From: Caulobacter sp. NIBR1757
Lineage (GTDB): Bacteria > Pseudomonadota > Alphaproteobacteria > Caulobacterales > Caulobacteraceae
NCBI RefSeq assembly: GCF_027912495.1
Contig: NZ_CP115463.1
Location: 1,008,501-1,072,500 of the forward strand
Reading direction: 5' to 3'
Length of the DNA stretch: 64,000 nucleotides
Shown: piece by piece, positions 45,157-54,481 of the stretch
How the letters are laid out: every line of letters starts with the position of its first letter
How positions within the stretch are numbered: position 1 is the stretch's first letter
The notes under the pieces: model-generated
Database searches by the model: none
What the model was told of the DNA's origin: nothing
What the model saw: the letters and a program-made list of their open reading frames with translations, nothing else
Made by a program: the position numbers and the translations under genes

Positions 45157-46328
45157 CCGATGCGCTCGAAATACAGGGAGATGATCCGTTCATAGACCTT
45201 CTGCAGGCCGTAGATCTCGGCCACCGGGGCCCGCTCGTCGACCATATGCATGGTCGTGCCGACCAGCCCGAACTCGACCACCGGGCAGAGGCTGCGGATG
45301 AAGCGCGCGTCGCTGGTGCCGCCGGTGGTCGACAGGTCCGGCTCGCGGCCCGTGGTGTCGCGCACCGCGTCGGCGACCACGGCGGTGAACGGGCCCTGCT
45401 CGGTCAGGAAGGCCTCGCCGCTGATCATCGAGCGGACCTCGACCGTGCCGTCGAACCCCTCGTTCGCCAGCCGGCACTCGTCCTCGAACCAGGCGGCCAG
45501 GTCGGCGCCCCGGTGGCCGGGATTGAAGCGGATGTTGACCCGCGCCGTCGCCTTCGAAGGAATGACGTTGGTCCCCGGGTTGCCGACATCGAAGGTGGTG
45601 ACTTCCAGGTTGGAGGGCTGGAACTCCGGATAGCCCTCGTCCAGCACCCGGTCCTGCAACCGGCCCATCAGCCGCACCAGCACCGGGATCGGATTGGCCG
45701 CCCGCTGCGGATAGGCGACATGGCCCTGGCGGCCCTCGACGGTGAACCAGGCGTTGATGCTGCCGCGCCGGCCGATCTTGACCATGTCGCCCAGCGCCAC
45801 CGCGCTGCTTGGCTCGCCGACGATGCAGTGGTCGATGACCTCGCCCTCGGCCAGCAGCGCCTCGACCACCTTTTTCGTGCCGTCCAGCGCCGGGCCTTCC
45901 TCGTCGCCGGTAATCAGGAAGGACAGCGACCCGGCCGGCTCCCCCCTGGCCAGCACCGCCGCCACCGCCGCCGTGAAGGCGGCGATGGCGCTCTTCATGT
46001 CCACCGCCCCGCGTCCGAACAGCACCCCGTCCTTCACCTCGCCGGCGAAGGGATCCTGAGTCCAGGCCCCGGCGTCGCCGACCGGCACCACATCGGTATG
46101 GCCGGCGAAACAGAGGTTGGGCCGCGCCGTTCCGCGCCGCGCATAGAGGTTTTCGATGTCGCCGAAGCGCATCCGCCGGCAGGTAAAGCCCAACGCCTCC
46201 AGATGCCGCTGCAGCAGGTCCATCGCCCCCTCGTCGGCCGGGGTCACCGACGGACGCCGGATCAGGGCCTGGGCCAGCTCAAGCGCGTCGAGGGCGGCGG
46301 TCGGGGCGAGGGTGTCGGCGGTGCTCAT
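45153..46328 (-). CDS. dapE: Succinyl-diaminopimelate desuccinylase
   Basis: This 391-residue metallopeptidase-fold enzyme releases L,L-diaminopimelate for lysine and peptidoglycan. Metal and catalytic residues are His77 ([10 protein letters not shown]), Asp110 (RGAVDMKSA) and Glu143/Glu144 ([12 protein letters not shown]); GDPGTNVIP and the dimerisation domain are normal in length. It starts MSTADTL at the ATG read from 46328. dapD lies 1.5 kb upstream on the same strand, so the two DAP genes are near neighbours, split by two unrelated genes. Confidence 0.96.
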   Translation of the reverse strand: MSTADTLAPTAALDALELAQALIRRPSVTPADEGAMDLLQRHLEALGFTCRRMRFGDIENLYARRGTARPNLCFAGHTDVVPVGDAGAWTQDPFAGEVKDGVLFGRGAVDMKSAIAAFTAAVAAVLARGEPAGSLSFLITGDEEGPALDGTKKVVEALLAEGEVIDHCIVGEPSSAVALGDMVKIGRRGSINAWFTVEGRQGHVAYPQRAANPIPVLVRLMGRLQDRVLDEGYPEFQPSNLEVTTFDVGNPGTNVIPSKATARVNIRFNPGHRGADLAAWFEDECRLANEGFDGTVEVRSMISGEAFLTEQGPFTAVVADAVRDTTGREPDLSTTGGTSDARFIRSLCPVVEFGLVGTTMHMVDERAPVAEIYGLQKVYERIISLYFERIG

Positions 46329-46480
46329 CGCCTTCCGCTTTAGGCGCGGCGGGCGCGGGGCGCAAACCTCGCCGCGACCGACCCGCTCATTTCGAGCGGC
46401 CCGGAACGGGCGGCGGCTTCCTTGAGCCAGGGCGGCCCGCCGCGCCTGATCAGGGCGTAGCAACCCCAGAGGAGCCGACC

Positions 46481-47068
46481 ATGTTGACCTCTCCCTTCGC
46501 CCCGCCCGTGTCCTTCCGCCTGCCGCGCATGCCCTGGGCCCGGCGGCTTGGCCTGCCGGTCGAGATCCGCCCCGCCCCCCGCCCGCGCGAGACCCGGCCC
46601 AACCAGATGTTCCTGCATGTGCGATCGGTCGGCGCCGACGGCTTCGCCCACCTGTTCCAGTTCGCCATCGTCAACGCCGACGGCGATGTCGTGGTCAGCG
46701 TCTTCGCCCGGGCCCGCAGCCCCATCCGGCCGAGCGGGACCTCCTGTCCCGGCCTGCCTTCGGTCTGGTGGGATCAGCTGGAGGAAGCCCTCAAGCCCTG
46801 CCACGGCGGCTGGCTGGTCAGCTTCGGCCGCAGCCTGCACGGCGAGTTCCTGCCGCTCGGCACCCGCGAGAACCTGGCCAGCCTCGACTGCGCCCGGGCC
46901 CGGTTCATCAAGGTGGCCCGCCGTCGCGGCCTGAAGATCGGCCCCGGCGACGTCATCGACCTCAACGACGCCCGCCGCCTGATCGGCCTGCCGCCGGTGC
47001 GATCGCCCGACGCCGCCCTGCAGGCGCTGGGCCTGCGGGAACTGTGGCGCTGGATGGACGGACCCTAG
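46481..47068 (+). CDS. Hypothetical protein, possibly degenerate exonuclease-like fold
   Basis: The protein is 195 residues with GAGGAG upstream. The middle has [20 protein letters not shown] and the end [20 protein letters not shown] then a C-terminal [10 protein letters not shown]. The spacing of these blocks is reminiscent of DEDD 3'-5' exonucleases, but the acidic residues of the active site are not found where expected. It is convergent with the HTH gene at 47065, stops overlapping by four bases. I do not assign a function; the exonuclease link is weak. Confidence 0.65.
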   Translation: MLTSPFAPPVSFRLPRMPWARRLGLPVEIRPAPRPRETRPNQMFLHVRSVGADGFAHLFQFAIVNADGDVVVSVFARARSPIRPSGTSCPGLPSVWWDQLEEALKPCHGGWLVSFGRSLHGEFLPLGTRENLASLDCARARFIKVARRRGLKIGPGDVIDLNDARRLIGLPPVRSPDAALQALGLRELWRWMDGP

Positions 47069-47637
47069 AGCCGTTCGGGCTTCACCCCGTCCCAGAACAG
47101 CGGGCTCAGGGTGTAGAAGAACTGGTCGGTGTCGCTGGCTGGCCCCGGATACCAGAGCCCGTCCGCCTCCCGCACCACCAGCGACCGGGAGGCCATGGCC
47201 GCCAGCTTGCGGCGGACGGTTTCCCGGGGGATGCGGCTGATATCGGCCAGGCTCTGGCTGTTGAGGCCGCGCCGGCGGACGACCACCCGCTCGGCCCCCT
47301 TGGCCTTCGCCTCGGCGGCGGCGTTGACCGAGGCCAGCTCGGTCAGCACCACGACCAGATGCAGGGCGAACTGGTCGAGGTCGCCGTCGTAGCGGGTCCG
47401 GACCCGCGACAGCACCGCCGACAGCGATCCGCCCCAGCGGTAGAAGAAGCGGGTCACGTCGCGGCCGAGATAGTCCTCCAGCCAATCGGCGCTTCGGGCG
47501 ATGGTGCGGTTTTCGACCGCGGGACGCCGGTCAGGACCAGGTGAGTTAATGGAGGAATTAAGATTAACGCCAGTAAACCCTGTCGATGCCTCGGAAGATC
47601 GTGTGTAGTCGGCAAGCGGGGCAATCGACGACATCAT
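47065..47637 (-). CDS. Winged-helix DNA-binding regulator
   Basis: The protein is 190 residues. The C-terminal part contains an HTH: GLNSQSLADISRIPRETVRRKLAAM, about 118-142, then SLVVREADGLWY as the wing. The N-terminal half is helical (LDQFALHLVVVLTELASVNAA) and could bind a ligand. It resembles Crp/MarR-type winged helix proteins but I cannot place the family. The start region is Ser/Thr-rich; MMSSIAPLADY is used. Target genes are not evident. Confidence 0.75.
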   Translation of the reverse strand: MMSSIAPLADYTRSSEASTGFTGVNLNSSINSPGPDRRPAVENRTIARSADWLEDYLGRDVTRFFYRWGGSLSAVLSRVRTRYDGDLDQFALHLVVVLTELASVNAAAEAKAKGAERVVVRRRGLNSQSLADISRIPRETVRRKLAAMASRSLVVREADGLWYPGPASDTDQFFYTLSPLFWDGVKPERL

Positions 47638-47750
47638 GGGCGGCCTCTGCTGGGGCGAATACTACTTGCGGCGCCCCAGACAAATAGCCGCGCGGATTTG
47701 TCACGCAACCACCTGTGCACCCAAACTGGGCTGTTTTCTGTGGAAGGATT

Positions 47751-47801
47751 GCGACGCCGTAGGGGAACCGGACCCGCGTCCGAGCGCCCCTTCGGCGTCG
47801 C
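47751..47801 (-). terminator. Long imperfect hairpin after dapD
   Basis: GCGACGCCG (47751-47759) and CGGCGTCGC (47793-47801) pair perfectly, with inner AGGGG/CCCCT. It lies 12 bases beyond the dapD stop on the minus strand. There is no T-run on that strand, so it may be a stabilising structure rather than a strong terminator. Confidence 0.45.
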
Positions 47802-47812
47802 GCAGCGGGGGA

Positions 47813-48661
47813 TCAGTCCCGCAGCAGGTCGTTGATGCTGGTCTTCGACCGGGTCTGGGCGTCCACCGTCTTGACGATCACCGCGCAGTACAGGCTCGGC
47901 CCATTGCCGTGCGGGTCGGGCAGGCTGCCCGGCACCACCACGCTGTAGGGCGGCACATAGCCCCGGAACACCTCGCCGCTCTTGCGGTCGACGATCTTGG
48001 TCGAGGCCGACAGGAAGACTCCCATCGACAGCACGCTGCCCTGGCCGACGACGACGCCTTCCACCACCTCGGACCGCGCCCCGATGAAGCAGTCGTCCTC
48101 GATGATGGTCGGGTTGGCCTGCAGGGGCTCCAGCACCCCGCCGATGCCGACGCCGCCGCTCAGGTGCACGCGCTTGCCGATCTGGGCGCAGGACCCGACG
48201 GTGACCCAGGTATCGACCATGGTGGCCTCATCGACGAAGGCGCCGATGTTCACGAAGCTGGGCATCAGGATGACGTTCCTGGCCACGTACGATCCGCGCC
48301 GCACGATGGCGCCCGGCACCGCCCGGAAGCCGGCGTCCTCGAACTGCGGCGCGTCCCAGCCGTCGAACTTGTTGGGAACCTTGTCCCACCACGGCCCGAC
48401 GGCCCCGCCCAGCGTGCCCGCCCGCATCACCGTGTTGGGGTTGAGGCGGAAGCTGAGCAGCACCGCCTTCTTCAGCCACTGATGGGTGAACCAGCCGTCT
48501 TCGGTCTTCTCGGCCACCCGCAGTTTGCCGCTGTCCAGCAGGTTCAGCGCCTCCTCGACGGCCGTGCGCACGGGGCCCTTGATGTCGGGCCCGATGCCCT
48601 CGCGGGCTTCCCAGGCGGCTTCGATCTCGAGAGCCAGGTCGGCGGCGGTCAGCTCGGTCAT
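47813..48661 (-). CDS. dapD: Tetrahydrodipicolinate N-succinyltransferase
   Basis: This 282-residue left-handed beta-helix acyltransferase adds succinyl groups to tetrahydrodipicolinate in lysine synthesis. The start is the ATG read from 48661, overlapping the HAD stop by four bases. Hexapeptide turns ([31 protein letters not shown]) and [16 protein letters not shown] are diagnostic; length is normal. dapE is 1.5 kb downstream. Confidence 0.96.
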   Translation of the reverse strand: MTELTAADLALEIEAAWEAREGIGPDIKGPVRTAVEEALNLLDSGKLRVAEKTEDGWFTHQWLKKAVLLSFRLNPNTVMRAGTLGGAVGPWWDKVPNKFDGWDAPQFEDAGFRAVPGAIVRRGSYVARNVILMPSFVNIGAFVDEATMVDTWVTVGSCAQIGKRVHLSGGVGIGGVLEPLQANPTIIEDDCFIGARSEVVEGVVVGQGSVLSMGVFLSASTKIVDRKSGEVFRGYVPPYSVVVPGSLPDPHGNGPSLYCAVIVKTVDAQTRSKTSINDLLRD

Positions 48662-49323
48662 GCGGCGGTCTCCCGGACCCTCGCCATGCTCAGGAAGGCG
48701 GGCAGGTCGTCGGTGCGGTGGTGGACGTAAGGGGCGGTGCTGGCCGGCGCTGTCGGCCCGACCAGGATGGTGGTCATGCCCAGCTCGGCGGCGGGCGCGA
48801 GGTTCTTCTCGGAGTCCTCGAAGAAGGCGGCGCCATGCGGATCGACGCCCAGGTCGCGGCACATCTTCTGGAAGGTCGAGAGCGCCGGCTTGGGCAGGTA
48901 GTCTGCCGAGGTGATGTGGAAGACGTCTTCCATCAGATGAGCGATGCCCAGCTTCTCCAGCACCCGCTCGGCATGCGGCCCCGAGCCGTTGGTGAAGATC
49001 AGCCGCCGGCCGGGCAGCCGTTCGAGGGCGGCGATCATCTTCGGATCGGGCTCAAGCAGGTCGAGGCTGACGTCATGCACTTCGTCGAGGAACTCTTCCG
49101 GCTCGACGTCGTGATGGGTCATCATCCCGGCCAGCGTGGTGCCCAGCTCGGTCCAGTACTTCTTCTGCAGGGCCCGCGCCTCGTCGCGCGGCAGGCCGGT
49201 GCGGCGCTCGACGAAGTCGGTCATCCGCACCTCGATCAGCTTCATGAAGCCGGTCTCGATCGGGTAGAGGGTGTTGTCGAGATCGAACAGCCAGGTCTCG
49301 ATGTGGTGAAGGTCAGCCGTCAT
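48658..49323 (-). CDS. HAD hydrolase, pyrimidine 5'-nucleotidase-like
   Basis: A 221-residue HAD-superfamily phosphatase. The nucleophile motif [11 protein letters not shown] holds Asp14 and Asp16; IFTNGSG is motif II and PKPALSTF motif III, then [12 protein letters not shown]. The pattern fits the pyrimidine 5'-nucleotidase group found next to dapD/argB in Caulobacterales. Substrate spectrum is unknown. A repeat separates it from argB. Confidence 0.88.
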   Translation of the reverse strand: MTADLHHIETWLFDLDNTLYPIETGFMKLIEVRMTDFVERRTGLPRDEARALQKKYWTELGTTLAGMMTHHDVEPEEFLDEVHDVSLDLLEPDPKMIAALERLPGRRLIFTNGSGPHAERVLEKLGIAHLMEDVFHITSADYLPKPALSTFQKMCRDLGVDPHGAAFFEDSEKNLAPAAELGMTTILVGPTAPASTAPYVHHRTDDLPAFLSMARVRETAA

Positions 49324-49326
49324 GCG

Positions 49327-49506
49327 TACCCTCCCCCGTTTACGGGGGAGGGGGACCGCGAAGCGGTGGAGGGGGCGAGGGCCGTGCGCCGCCGTCCGTG
49401 GTGCTCCACTGATTTCTTCATCGAATCCTTCACACTCAGCATTCCTTCACTCGCCCCCTCCACCACGCTTCGCGCGGTCCCCCTCCCCCGTAAACGGGTG
49501 AGGATA
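49327..49506. repeat. Palindromic intergenic repeat, family A copy 3
   Basis: CCCTCCCCCGTTTACGGGGGAGG at the left, second hairpin ACCGCGAAGCGGT; right arm CCACGCTTCGCGCGG and CCCCCGTAAACGGGTGAGGAT. Centre non-conserved. Confidence 0.88.
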
Positions 49507-49510
49507 GGGC

Positions 49511-50425
49511 TCACTTCTTCACCAGCGTTCCGGCGCCGTGCTCGGTGAACAGCTCGACCAGCATGGCGTGCGGCCGGCGCCCGTCGAGGATGACCACGGC
49601 CTCGACCCCGGCGTCGACGGCGGCGATGGCCGTCTCCAGCTTGGGGATCATGCCGCCGGTGGCGGTTCCGTCCTTGATGGCCTCGAAGGCCTGGGCCACC
49701 GTCATCTGCCGGATCAGCTCGCCGTTCTTGTCAAGCACGCCCTTCACGTCGGTCAGCAGCAGCATGCGCTTGGCCTTCAGCGCCCCGGCCATCGCGCCCG
49801 CCACGGTATCGGCATTGACGTTGAAGGTCTGGCCGTCCTTGGACACCCCGATCGGGGCGACGACGGGGATGTAGTCATGCTCGGCGTGGATCAGGGCGTT
49901 GATCAGCTGCGGATCGACCTTCTGCGGCTCGCCGACGAAGCCCAGGTCGACAACCTCTTCCAGGTTGCTGCCCGGGGTCTTCTTGGTGCGCTTGGCCTTG
50001 GTGACGGTGATCAGCCGGGCGTCCTTGCCGGACAGCCCGACGCCGCGCACGTCGGCCTCGGCGCCGGCCAGGGTGATCCAGTTGGCGATTTCCTTGTTGA
50101 TGGCGCCCGACAGCACCATCTCGGCCACTTCCATGGTCGGGGCGTCCGTGACCCTAAGGCCGTCGACGAAGGTCGACTTGACCCCTGCCCGGTCCAGCAT
50201 GGCGCTGATCTGCGGCCCGCCGCCGTGGACGACGACCGGGTGCAGGCCGAGCAGCTTGAGCAGCACGGTGTCGGCGGCGAACAGCTTGGCGACCTGTTCC
50301 TCGCCCATGGCGTGGCCGCCGTACTTGATGACCACCGTCTCGCGGTCGTAGCGCTGGATATAGGGCAGCGCCTCGGCCAGGGTCTTGGCGGTGGCCCAAC
50401 CGGCTTCTTCGACGCTGTCGCTCAA
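49511..50425 (-). CDS. argB: Acetylglutamate kinase
   Basis: This 304-residue amino-acid kinase phosphorylates N-acetylglutamate for arginine. [11 protein letters not shown] carries the substrate loop, [12 protein letters not shown] the ATP-binding Lys, and [20 protein letters not shown] the C-terminal sugar/metal motif. The long N-terminus is typical of the arginine-sensitive class, suggesting feedback control. Confidence 0.96.
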   Translation of the reverse strand: MSDSVEEAGWATAKTLAEALPYIQRYDRETVVIKYGGHAMGEEQVAKLFAADTVLLKLLGLHPVVVHGGGPQISAMLDRAGVKSTFVDGLRVTDAPTMEVAEMVLSGAINKEIANWITLAGAEADVRGVGLSGKDARLITVTKAKRTKKTPGSNLEEVVDLGFVGEPQKVDPQLINALIHAEHDYIPVVAPIGVSKDGQTFNVNADTVAGAMAGALKAKRMLLLTDVKGVLDKNGELIRQMTVAQAFEAIKDGTATGGMIPKLETAIAAVDAGVEAVVILDGRRPHAMLVELFTEHGAGTLVKK

Positions 50426-50482
50426 GGCGCTCGGCCTCCCGTGGTGAGTTCGCGGGTGCGATAGCGGACGGGGGGGCTGATG

Positions 50483-51562
50483 TCACGCGGCGGGGTGCGG
50501 TTCACCAGCGGTCTTTTGCATCTCGGCGATTACCCATTCAGCGCGTTCGCGGACGGAGGGGTTGCGGTCCATCAGGAGAAGATCGGCGATCTGCCGCCAG
50601 CCCGGCAGCGCGTTGCGATCCCGGACTAACGCCGCCGCCACGATCCGGCGAACGATCGGTGAGGGGTCACTTGCGCCTTGGACCATCAGCGCCTGACGGT
50701 CTGGGGAGACGGCCAGCGGTCGCTCAGCCATGTCGGCGATGCGGCGAAATACGCCGTAGGCCTTGTCGATCATGTGCCGCCGATAACCGATCACCCAGCG
50801 CGCTTTCCCCTCTAGGAGCGTCTTTAGAGCGAGGGCGCGAACTTGCGGACGCCTGGCCCCGGTTGCCCAGTCTTGCAGGCAAGGTTCGAACGCCGGCAGG
50901 CGCAGAACCTGATCGAAAATCGCGGTTACCGGCCCGCTGCGCTCCTTGTCGATCCAGGCCGCGATCGCGTTCCGGACTTCCTGACGCTCCACGAGGCTCG
51001 CGAGGACTGCACGCTGCTCCTCGTGGACTCTGGCCCACAGATGCATCCGGTCAGCAAGTCCGACCCAGGCCGCCGCCAAATGGCTGACCGGCGTGAGCGG
51101 TAGCCGACGCTGAGCGCACCGGACGGCGGCGCGGCGGATCGGTCCTACCCAGTCATTCAGCCGGTAGAGGACGATTGCAACGTCGAAGGGGCTTTGGCAC
51201 GGACCGTCCATGCGCTCGAGCGCAGCCTCGCGCAGATAGCCGTCCGAGTGGAAAACGAAGAGCACCTCGAGCCCGGGGGTCTCGCGAAGCAATTGTTGCT
51301 CGTCCTTGGCAGCGCCACGGAAAAACTGGGCAAGCCTCTCTATCAGGGTCAAGCGGCGGTAACCCCAGACGGACCAGCCGACCTGCGCCACGCGACGAAG
51401 TTCGTCCTGAACCCGGTTTATAGTGTGGGCGGGCAAACTCAGGATGTCCGTGCAAGATTCAGCCAGCAGCCTCTGCTCGACCGCCAACATCCGAATCTGC
51501 TCGCCAAGCCGCGTCAGCCGCTCACGCTGGACTTCGGTAAAGGAGGTTCGAGGCTTGCTCAC
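50483..51562 (-). CDS. Hypothetical alpha-helical repeat protein
   Basis: The protein is 359 residues, entirely helical, rich in Arg and Leu. Repeated helix pairs such as VRALALKTLLEGKARWVIG, VRRIVAAALVRDRNALPGW and SVRERAEWVIAEM suggest an Armadillo/HEAT-like solenoid. No catalytic motif or family is recognised. It lies after argB on the same strand with a 57-base gap. Codon use appears less biased to the third-position GC than neighbours, which could mean recent transfer; not measured. Confidence 0.65.
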   Translation of the reverse strand: MSKPRTSFTEVQRERLTRLGEQIRMLAVEQRLLAESCTDILSLPAHTINRVQDELRRVAQVGWSVWGYRRLTLIERLAQFFRGAAKDEQQLLRETPGLEVLFVFHSDGYLREAALERMDGPCQSPFDVAIVLYRLNDWVGPIRRAAVRCAQRRLPLTPVSHLAAAWVGLADRMHLWARVHEEQRAVLASLVERQEVRNAIAAWIDKERSGPVTAIFDQVLRLPAFEPCLQDWATGARRPQVRALALKTLLEGKARWVIGYRRHMIDKAYGVFRRIADMAERPLAVSPDRQALMVQGASDPSPIVRRIVAAALVRDRNALPGWRQIADLLLMDRNPSVRERAEWVIAEMQKTAGEPHPAA

Positions 51563-51601
51563 CCCCGGAAGCTAGCTTCAGGATCGGCACCCGCCTAGCA
51601 G

Positions 51602-51763
51602 CTATTGCTCCCCCGAGCCCGGGTCCGTCTCCGTCTCCCCCGAATCGGAACTGCCCTCAGACCCCTTCGGTTCGGTCGCCGGACGGGGCGGTTTGCCGTC
51701 CCCGGCCGGGCGCTGGTTTTCGTTCTCGGTTTCGCGGTTCGAGGGGCGCGGATCGTCGGTCAT
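51602..51763 (-). CDS. Small acidic hypothetical protein, 53 aa
   Basis: A 54-codon reading frame from the ATG read at 51763 (CGGAG about 10 bases upstream) to the stop at 51602. The product is disordered and rich in Glu, Asp, Ser and Pro (MTDDPRPSNRETENENQRP). No homologue is recalled. Evidence is only the ribosome site and open frame, so it may be spurious. Confidence 0.45.
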   Translation of the reverse strand: MTDDPRPSNRETENENQRPAGDGKPPRPATEPKGSEGSSDSGETETDPGSGEQ

Positions 51764-51841
51764 GCAGGGACTCCGGTGTGTGTTGCATCAAACGCACTGG
51801 CGCCTCTGACGCTCCCTACCCATCTCGTCCCTGTCGGATGC

Positions 51842-51869
51842 TTGCCCACGCGTTGCGACCCTGCTAAAC
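51842..51869 (+). promoter_or_regulatory. Candidate promoter for tRNA-Trp
   Basis: TTGCCC (51842-51847) and TGCTAAAC (51862-51869) resemble the Caulobacter TTGacg/GCTAnAwC pattern; the tRNA begins 67 bases downstream. Confidence 0.4.
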
Positions 51870-51935
51870 GGCCCGGCTCCGATAAGGGTCGCGCGCCACA
51901 GGGTCTTGCCTTGCGATGTGCTGGCTGTCTGTCGA

Positions 51936-52011
51936 ACGAGTGTAGCTCAGCTGGTAGAGCGTCGGTCTCCAAAACCGAAAGTCGCAGGTTCGAGTCCTGC
52001 CACTCGTGCCA
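51936..52011 (+). tRNA. tRNA-Trp (CCA anticodon)
   Basis: A 76-base cloverleaf. Acceptor arms ACGAGTG/CACTCGT, D-loop GCTCAGCTGGTAGAGC, anticodon CCA within GTCGGTCTCCAAAACCGAAA, T-arm GCAGGTTCGAGTCCTGC, discriminator G and encoded CCA end. Position before secE-nusG is the usual one in Proteobacteria. Confidence 0.97.
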
Positions 52012-52075
52012 TCCTTACAGACGGTCCCGGCCTTCGGGCCGTCTCAACTAGAAGATTCGAGTTTCAAGACCGTCC

Positions 52076-52387
52076 ATGGCCAAGAAACCTGGCAACCTCG
52101 CCGCGATGAAGTCCCGCGCCGCCAAGAGCGCCGCGGTCGTCGCCGCGCCCGCCGGCAGCGTTCCCGCTGAACCCAAGAAGCCGAAAGTCAGCATTCCGGA
52201 ATTCTTCCGCCAGGTCCGCGCCGAAATGCGCAAGATCACCTGGACCTCCTGGAAGGAAACCTGGATCACCTCGGCGATGGTCTTCGTCATGGTGATCATG
52301 GCGTCGCTGTTCTTCCTGCTGGTGGACTGGTTCTTGTCCAACGGCGTGCGACTGGTGCTTGAATTCGTGAGCGGAACCGCCCGATGA
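52076..52387 (+). CDS. secE: Preprotein translocase subunit SecE
   Basis: This 103-residue inner-membrane protein is part of SecYEG. The N-terminal about 45 residues are a basic, Ala/Pro/Lys-rich extension (longer than in minimal SecE), then FFRQVRAEMRKITWTSWKE and a single C-terminal helix (about 62-90). The ATG overlaps no gene; its stop overlaps the nusG ATG (ATGA). Confidence 0.95.
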   Translation: MAKKPGNLAAMKSRAAKSAAVVAAPAGSVPAEPKKPKVSIPEFFRQVRAEMRKITWTSWKETWITSAMVFVMVIMASLFFLLVDWFLSNGVRLVLEFVSGTAR

Positions 52388-52950
52388 CCGATACGACCTC
52401 CGAGCGCCCGGTGAACCCGCGCCACAAGTGGTACATTGTCCACGCCTACTCGAACTTCGAGAAGAAGGTGAAGGAATCGATCCTCGACCAGGCGCGCGCC
52501 CAGGGTCTGGACGAGTACTTCAGCGACATCCTGGTGCCGACCGAGGACGTCGTCGAGATCCGCCGCGGCCGCAAGGTCAACGCCGAGCGCAAGTTCTTCC
52601 CCGGCTACGTGCTGGTGAAGATGGAAATGACCGACGAGGCCTACCACCTCATCAAGAACACCCCGAAGGTCACCGGCTTCCTGGGCAGCGGCTCCAAGCC
52701 GATGCCGGTGTCGGAAAAGGAAGTCGAGCGCATCATCGGCGTCGCCGCCGAGGGCGCCGAGCGTCCCAAGCCCACCATCTCCTTCGAGATCGGCGAGCAG
52801 GTCCGCGTCACCGACGGCCCCTTCGCCAGCTTCAACGGCTCCGTGGAACAGGTCGACGAGGAACGCGCCCGCCTGCACGTGGCCGTCTCCATCTTCGGCC
52901 GCGCCACCCCGGTCGAGCTGGAATACAGCCAGGTCGAGAAGGTCAGCTAA
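52384..52950 (+). CDS. nusG: Transcription termination/antitermination factor NusG
   Basis: The protein is 188 residues. The NGN domain (HKWYIVHAYSNFEKKVKESI) binds RNA polymerase, and the C-terminal KOW domain (IGEQVRVTDGPFASFNGSVEQ) contacts Rho or ribosomes. Length and order are standard. It is separated from rplK by a GST gene and repeats. Confidence 0.97.
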   Translation: MTDTTSERPVNPRHKWYIVHAYSNFEKKVKESILDQARAQGLDEYFSDILVPTEDVVEIRRGRKVNAERKFFPGYVLVKMEMTDEAYHLIKNTPKVTGFLGSGSKPMPVSEKEVERIIGVAAEGAERPKPTISFEIGEQVRVTDGPFASFNGSVEQVDEERARLHVAVSIFGRATPVELEYSQVEKVS

Positions 52951-52956
52951 GACTTT

Positions 52957-53043
52957 CCTTCTCCCGCTCGCCGGGAGAAAATACGCCCCGCAGAGCGGGG
53001 TCGGATGAGGGCAGCACCGGCTTCGGCAGGTCTGCCCTTTTTC
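52957..53043 (+). repeat. Truncated (solo-arm) family B repeat, copy 5, terminator-like
   Basis: Only the left arm remains: CCTTCTCCCGCTCGCCGGGAG, second hairpin CGCCCCGCAGAGCGGGG and GGATGAGGGCAGCACC. Then GGGCAG...CTGCCC followed by TTTTT forms a simple terminator-like hairpin at about 53008-53042. It stands between nusG and the GST gene. Confidence 0.75.
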
Positions 53044-53071
53044 ATGCCCGCCACACAGCGAGGCCGCGAAC

Positions 53072-53713
53072 ATGATCACCGTCTGGGGCGAGGGCAGGGG
53101 CTTCCGCGTCGTCTGGCTGCTCGAGGAAATGGGCCTCCCCTATCGCCTGCGCGACGTCGACCTGCTCAAGGGCGCGGAGAGCGACCCGGAATTCATGGCC
53201 ATCAACCCCGGCGGCTTCATCCCGGCCCTGCAGGACGGCGAGATGGTCATGGTCGAGTCCGTGGCCATCCTGCAGTACCTGCTGGGCCGCTACGGTCCCT
53301 CGCCGTTGGCCGTTGAGCCCGGCGATCCCGCCTATCCCATCTATCTGCAGTTCCTGGTCATGGGTGAGGCCGGCCTCATGGCGCCGGCCTTCTACGCCTG
53401 GGCCGGACGCGGATTCGGGCCGGCCGGCGCCGCCGACGACTGGACCGGCAAGCTCGGCCTGGAGAACCTCCAGAGCCGGCGCAGGCTGGTCGCCCGCCAA
53501 CTGGAACAGACGCCCTACCTGGCCGGCGAGACCTTCACCGCCGCCGACATCTGCGTCGCCTACGCCCTGCTCTGGATCCGCCGCACCGGGACCGCCGACC
53601 TGACGGCCGCCGAGACCGCCTACGTCGAGCGTTGCACCGCCCGCGAAGGCTATCGACGCGCGATGCAGGCCTGCCCGGGCGCCCGCGGTTGGGCGGAGGC
53701 GGTTGGCGTGTGA
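53072..53713 (+). CDS. Glutathione S-transferase family protein
   Basis: The protein is 213 residues. The N-terminal thioredoxin-like domain (ITVWGEGRGFRVVWLLEEMGL, INPGGFIPALQDGEMVMVESVAILQYL) and an all-helical C-terminal domain fit bacterial GSTs. There is no N-terminal Cys; the catalytic residue may be Ser/Tyr-like in the region WGEGRG and is not certain. The gene is placed inside the conserved secE-nusG-rplK series and is bracketed by family B repeats on both sides, suggesting an insertion. Confidence 0.88.
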   Translation: MITVWGEGRGFRVVWLLEEMGLPYRLRDVDLLKGAESDPEFMAINPGGFIPALQDGEMVMVESVAILQYLLGRYGPSPLAVEPGDPAYPIYLQFLVMGEAGLMAPAFYAWAGRGFGPAGAADDWTGKLGLENLQSRRRLVARQLEQTPYLAGETFTAADICVAYALLWIRRTGTADLTAAETAYVERCTAREGYRRAMQACPGARGWAEAVGV

Positions 53714-53717
53714 GCGT

Positions 53718-53893
53718 CCTTCTCCCGCTTGTCGGGAGAAGGTGGCCGCGTAGCGGTCGGATGAGGGCAGCACCGGCCCTGGGCGGCAAGGGCGGCGGCA
53801 CGTGCGCACGAACGGGGACAGTCACGCACCGCCGGTGCTGCCCTCACCCGACCCCCTTCGGGGGCCACCCTCTCCCGACAAGCGGGAGAGGGG
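53718..53893. repeat. Palindromic intergenic repeat, family B copy 6
   Basis: Left arm CCTTCTCCCGCTTGTCGGG, second hairpin CCGCGTAGCGG; right arm ACCCCCTTCGGGGGCC, CTCTCCCGACAAGCGGGAGAG. It is the fifth complete copy and lies between GST and rplK. The 155 bases from 53894 to the rplK start hold the rplK leader; no strong promoter could be fixed there. Confidence 0.9.
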
Positions 53894-54048
53894 AGATTGC
53901 ACAGCAAACCCCATCCTGCTACAGAGCCAGCCCCCGCGCCCTGACCGGCGCGGCTTTCGCCTTTACGGGCGGATTCAAATCCGTGGGAGGGACGCCAAGC
54001 CCGCACCACGGCTCACAACCGTCGGCCTGAGCCGGCACAGGAGAAACC

Positions 54049-54477
54049 ATGGCCAAGAAGATTCTGGGCTACATCAAGCTGCAGGTGAAAGCCGGCTCCG
54101 CTACCCCCTCCCCGCCCATCGGGCCGGCGCTGGGTCAACGCGGCGTCAACATCATGGGCTTCTGCAAGGAGTTCAACGCCCGCACCGAGAACGTGCCCAA
54201 GGGCACGCCCCTGCCGACCGTGATCACGGTCTACCAGGACAAGAGCTTCACCTTCATCACCAAGACCCCGCCGGCGACCTTCTTCATCAAGGAAGCCCTC
54301 GGTCTGAAGTCCGGCTCCAACAAGCCGGGCCGCGAGAACGCCGGCACGATCACGCAAGCCCAGCTGCGCGAGATCGCCGAAAAGAAGATGAAGGATCTGA
54401 ACGCCAACGATCTGGAATCGGCAACCAAGATCATCGCCGGCTCCGCCCGCGCGATGGGTCTGACGGTGGAGGCCTAA
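54049..54477 (+). CDS. rplK: 50S ribosomal protein L11
   Basis: The protein is 142 residues, standard L11: [35 protein letters not shown] is visible, with the usual C-terminal GTARAMG-like [11 protein letters not shown]. It binds 23S rRNA and the GTPase centre and is the target of stringent-response RelA activation. AGGAGAAACC upstream. rplA follows 4 bases later. Confidence 0.98.
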   Translation: MAKKILGYIKLQVKAGSATPSPPIGPALGQRGVNIMGFCKEFNARTENVPKGTPLPTVITVYQDKSFTFITKTPPATFFIKEALGLKSGSNKPGRENAGTITQAQLREIAEKKMKDLNANDLESATKIIAGSARAMGLTVEA

Positions 54478-54481
54478 GCAC

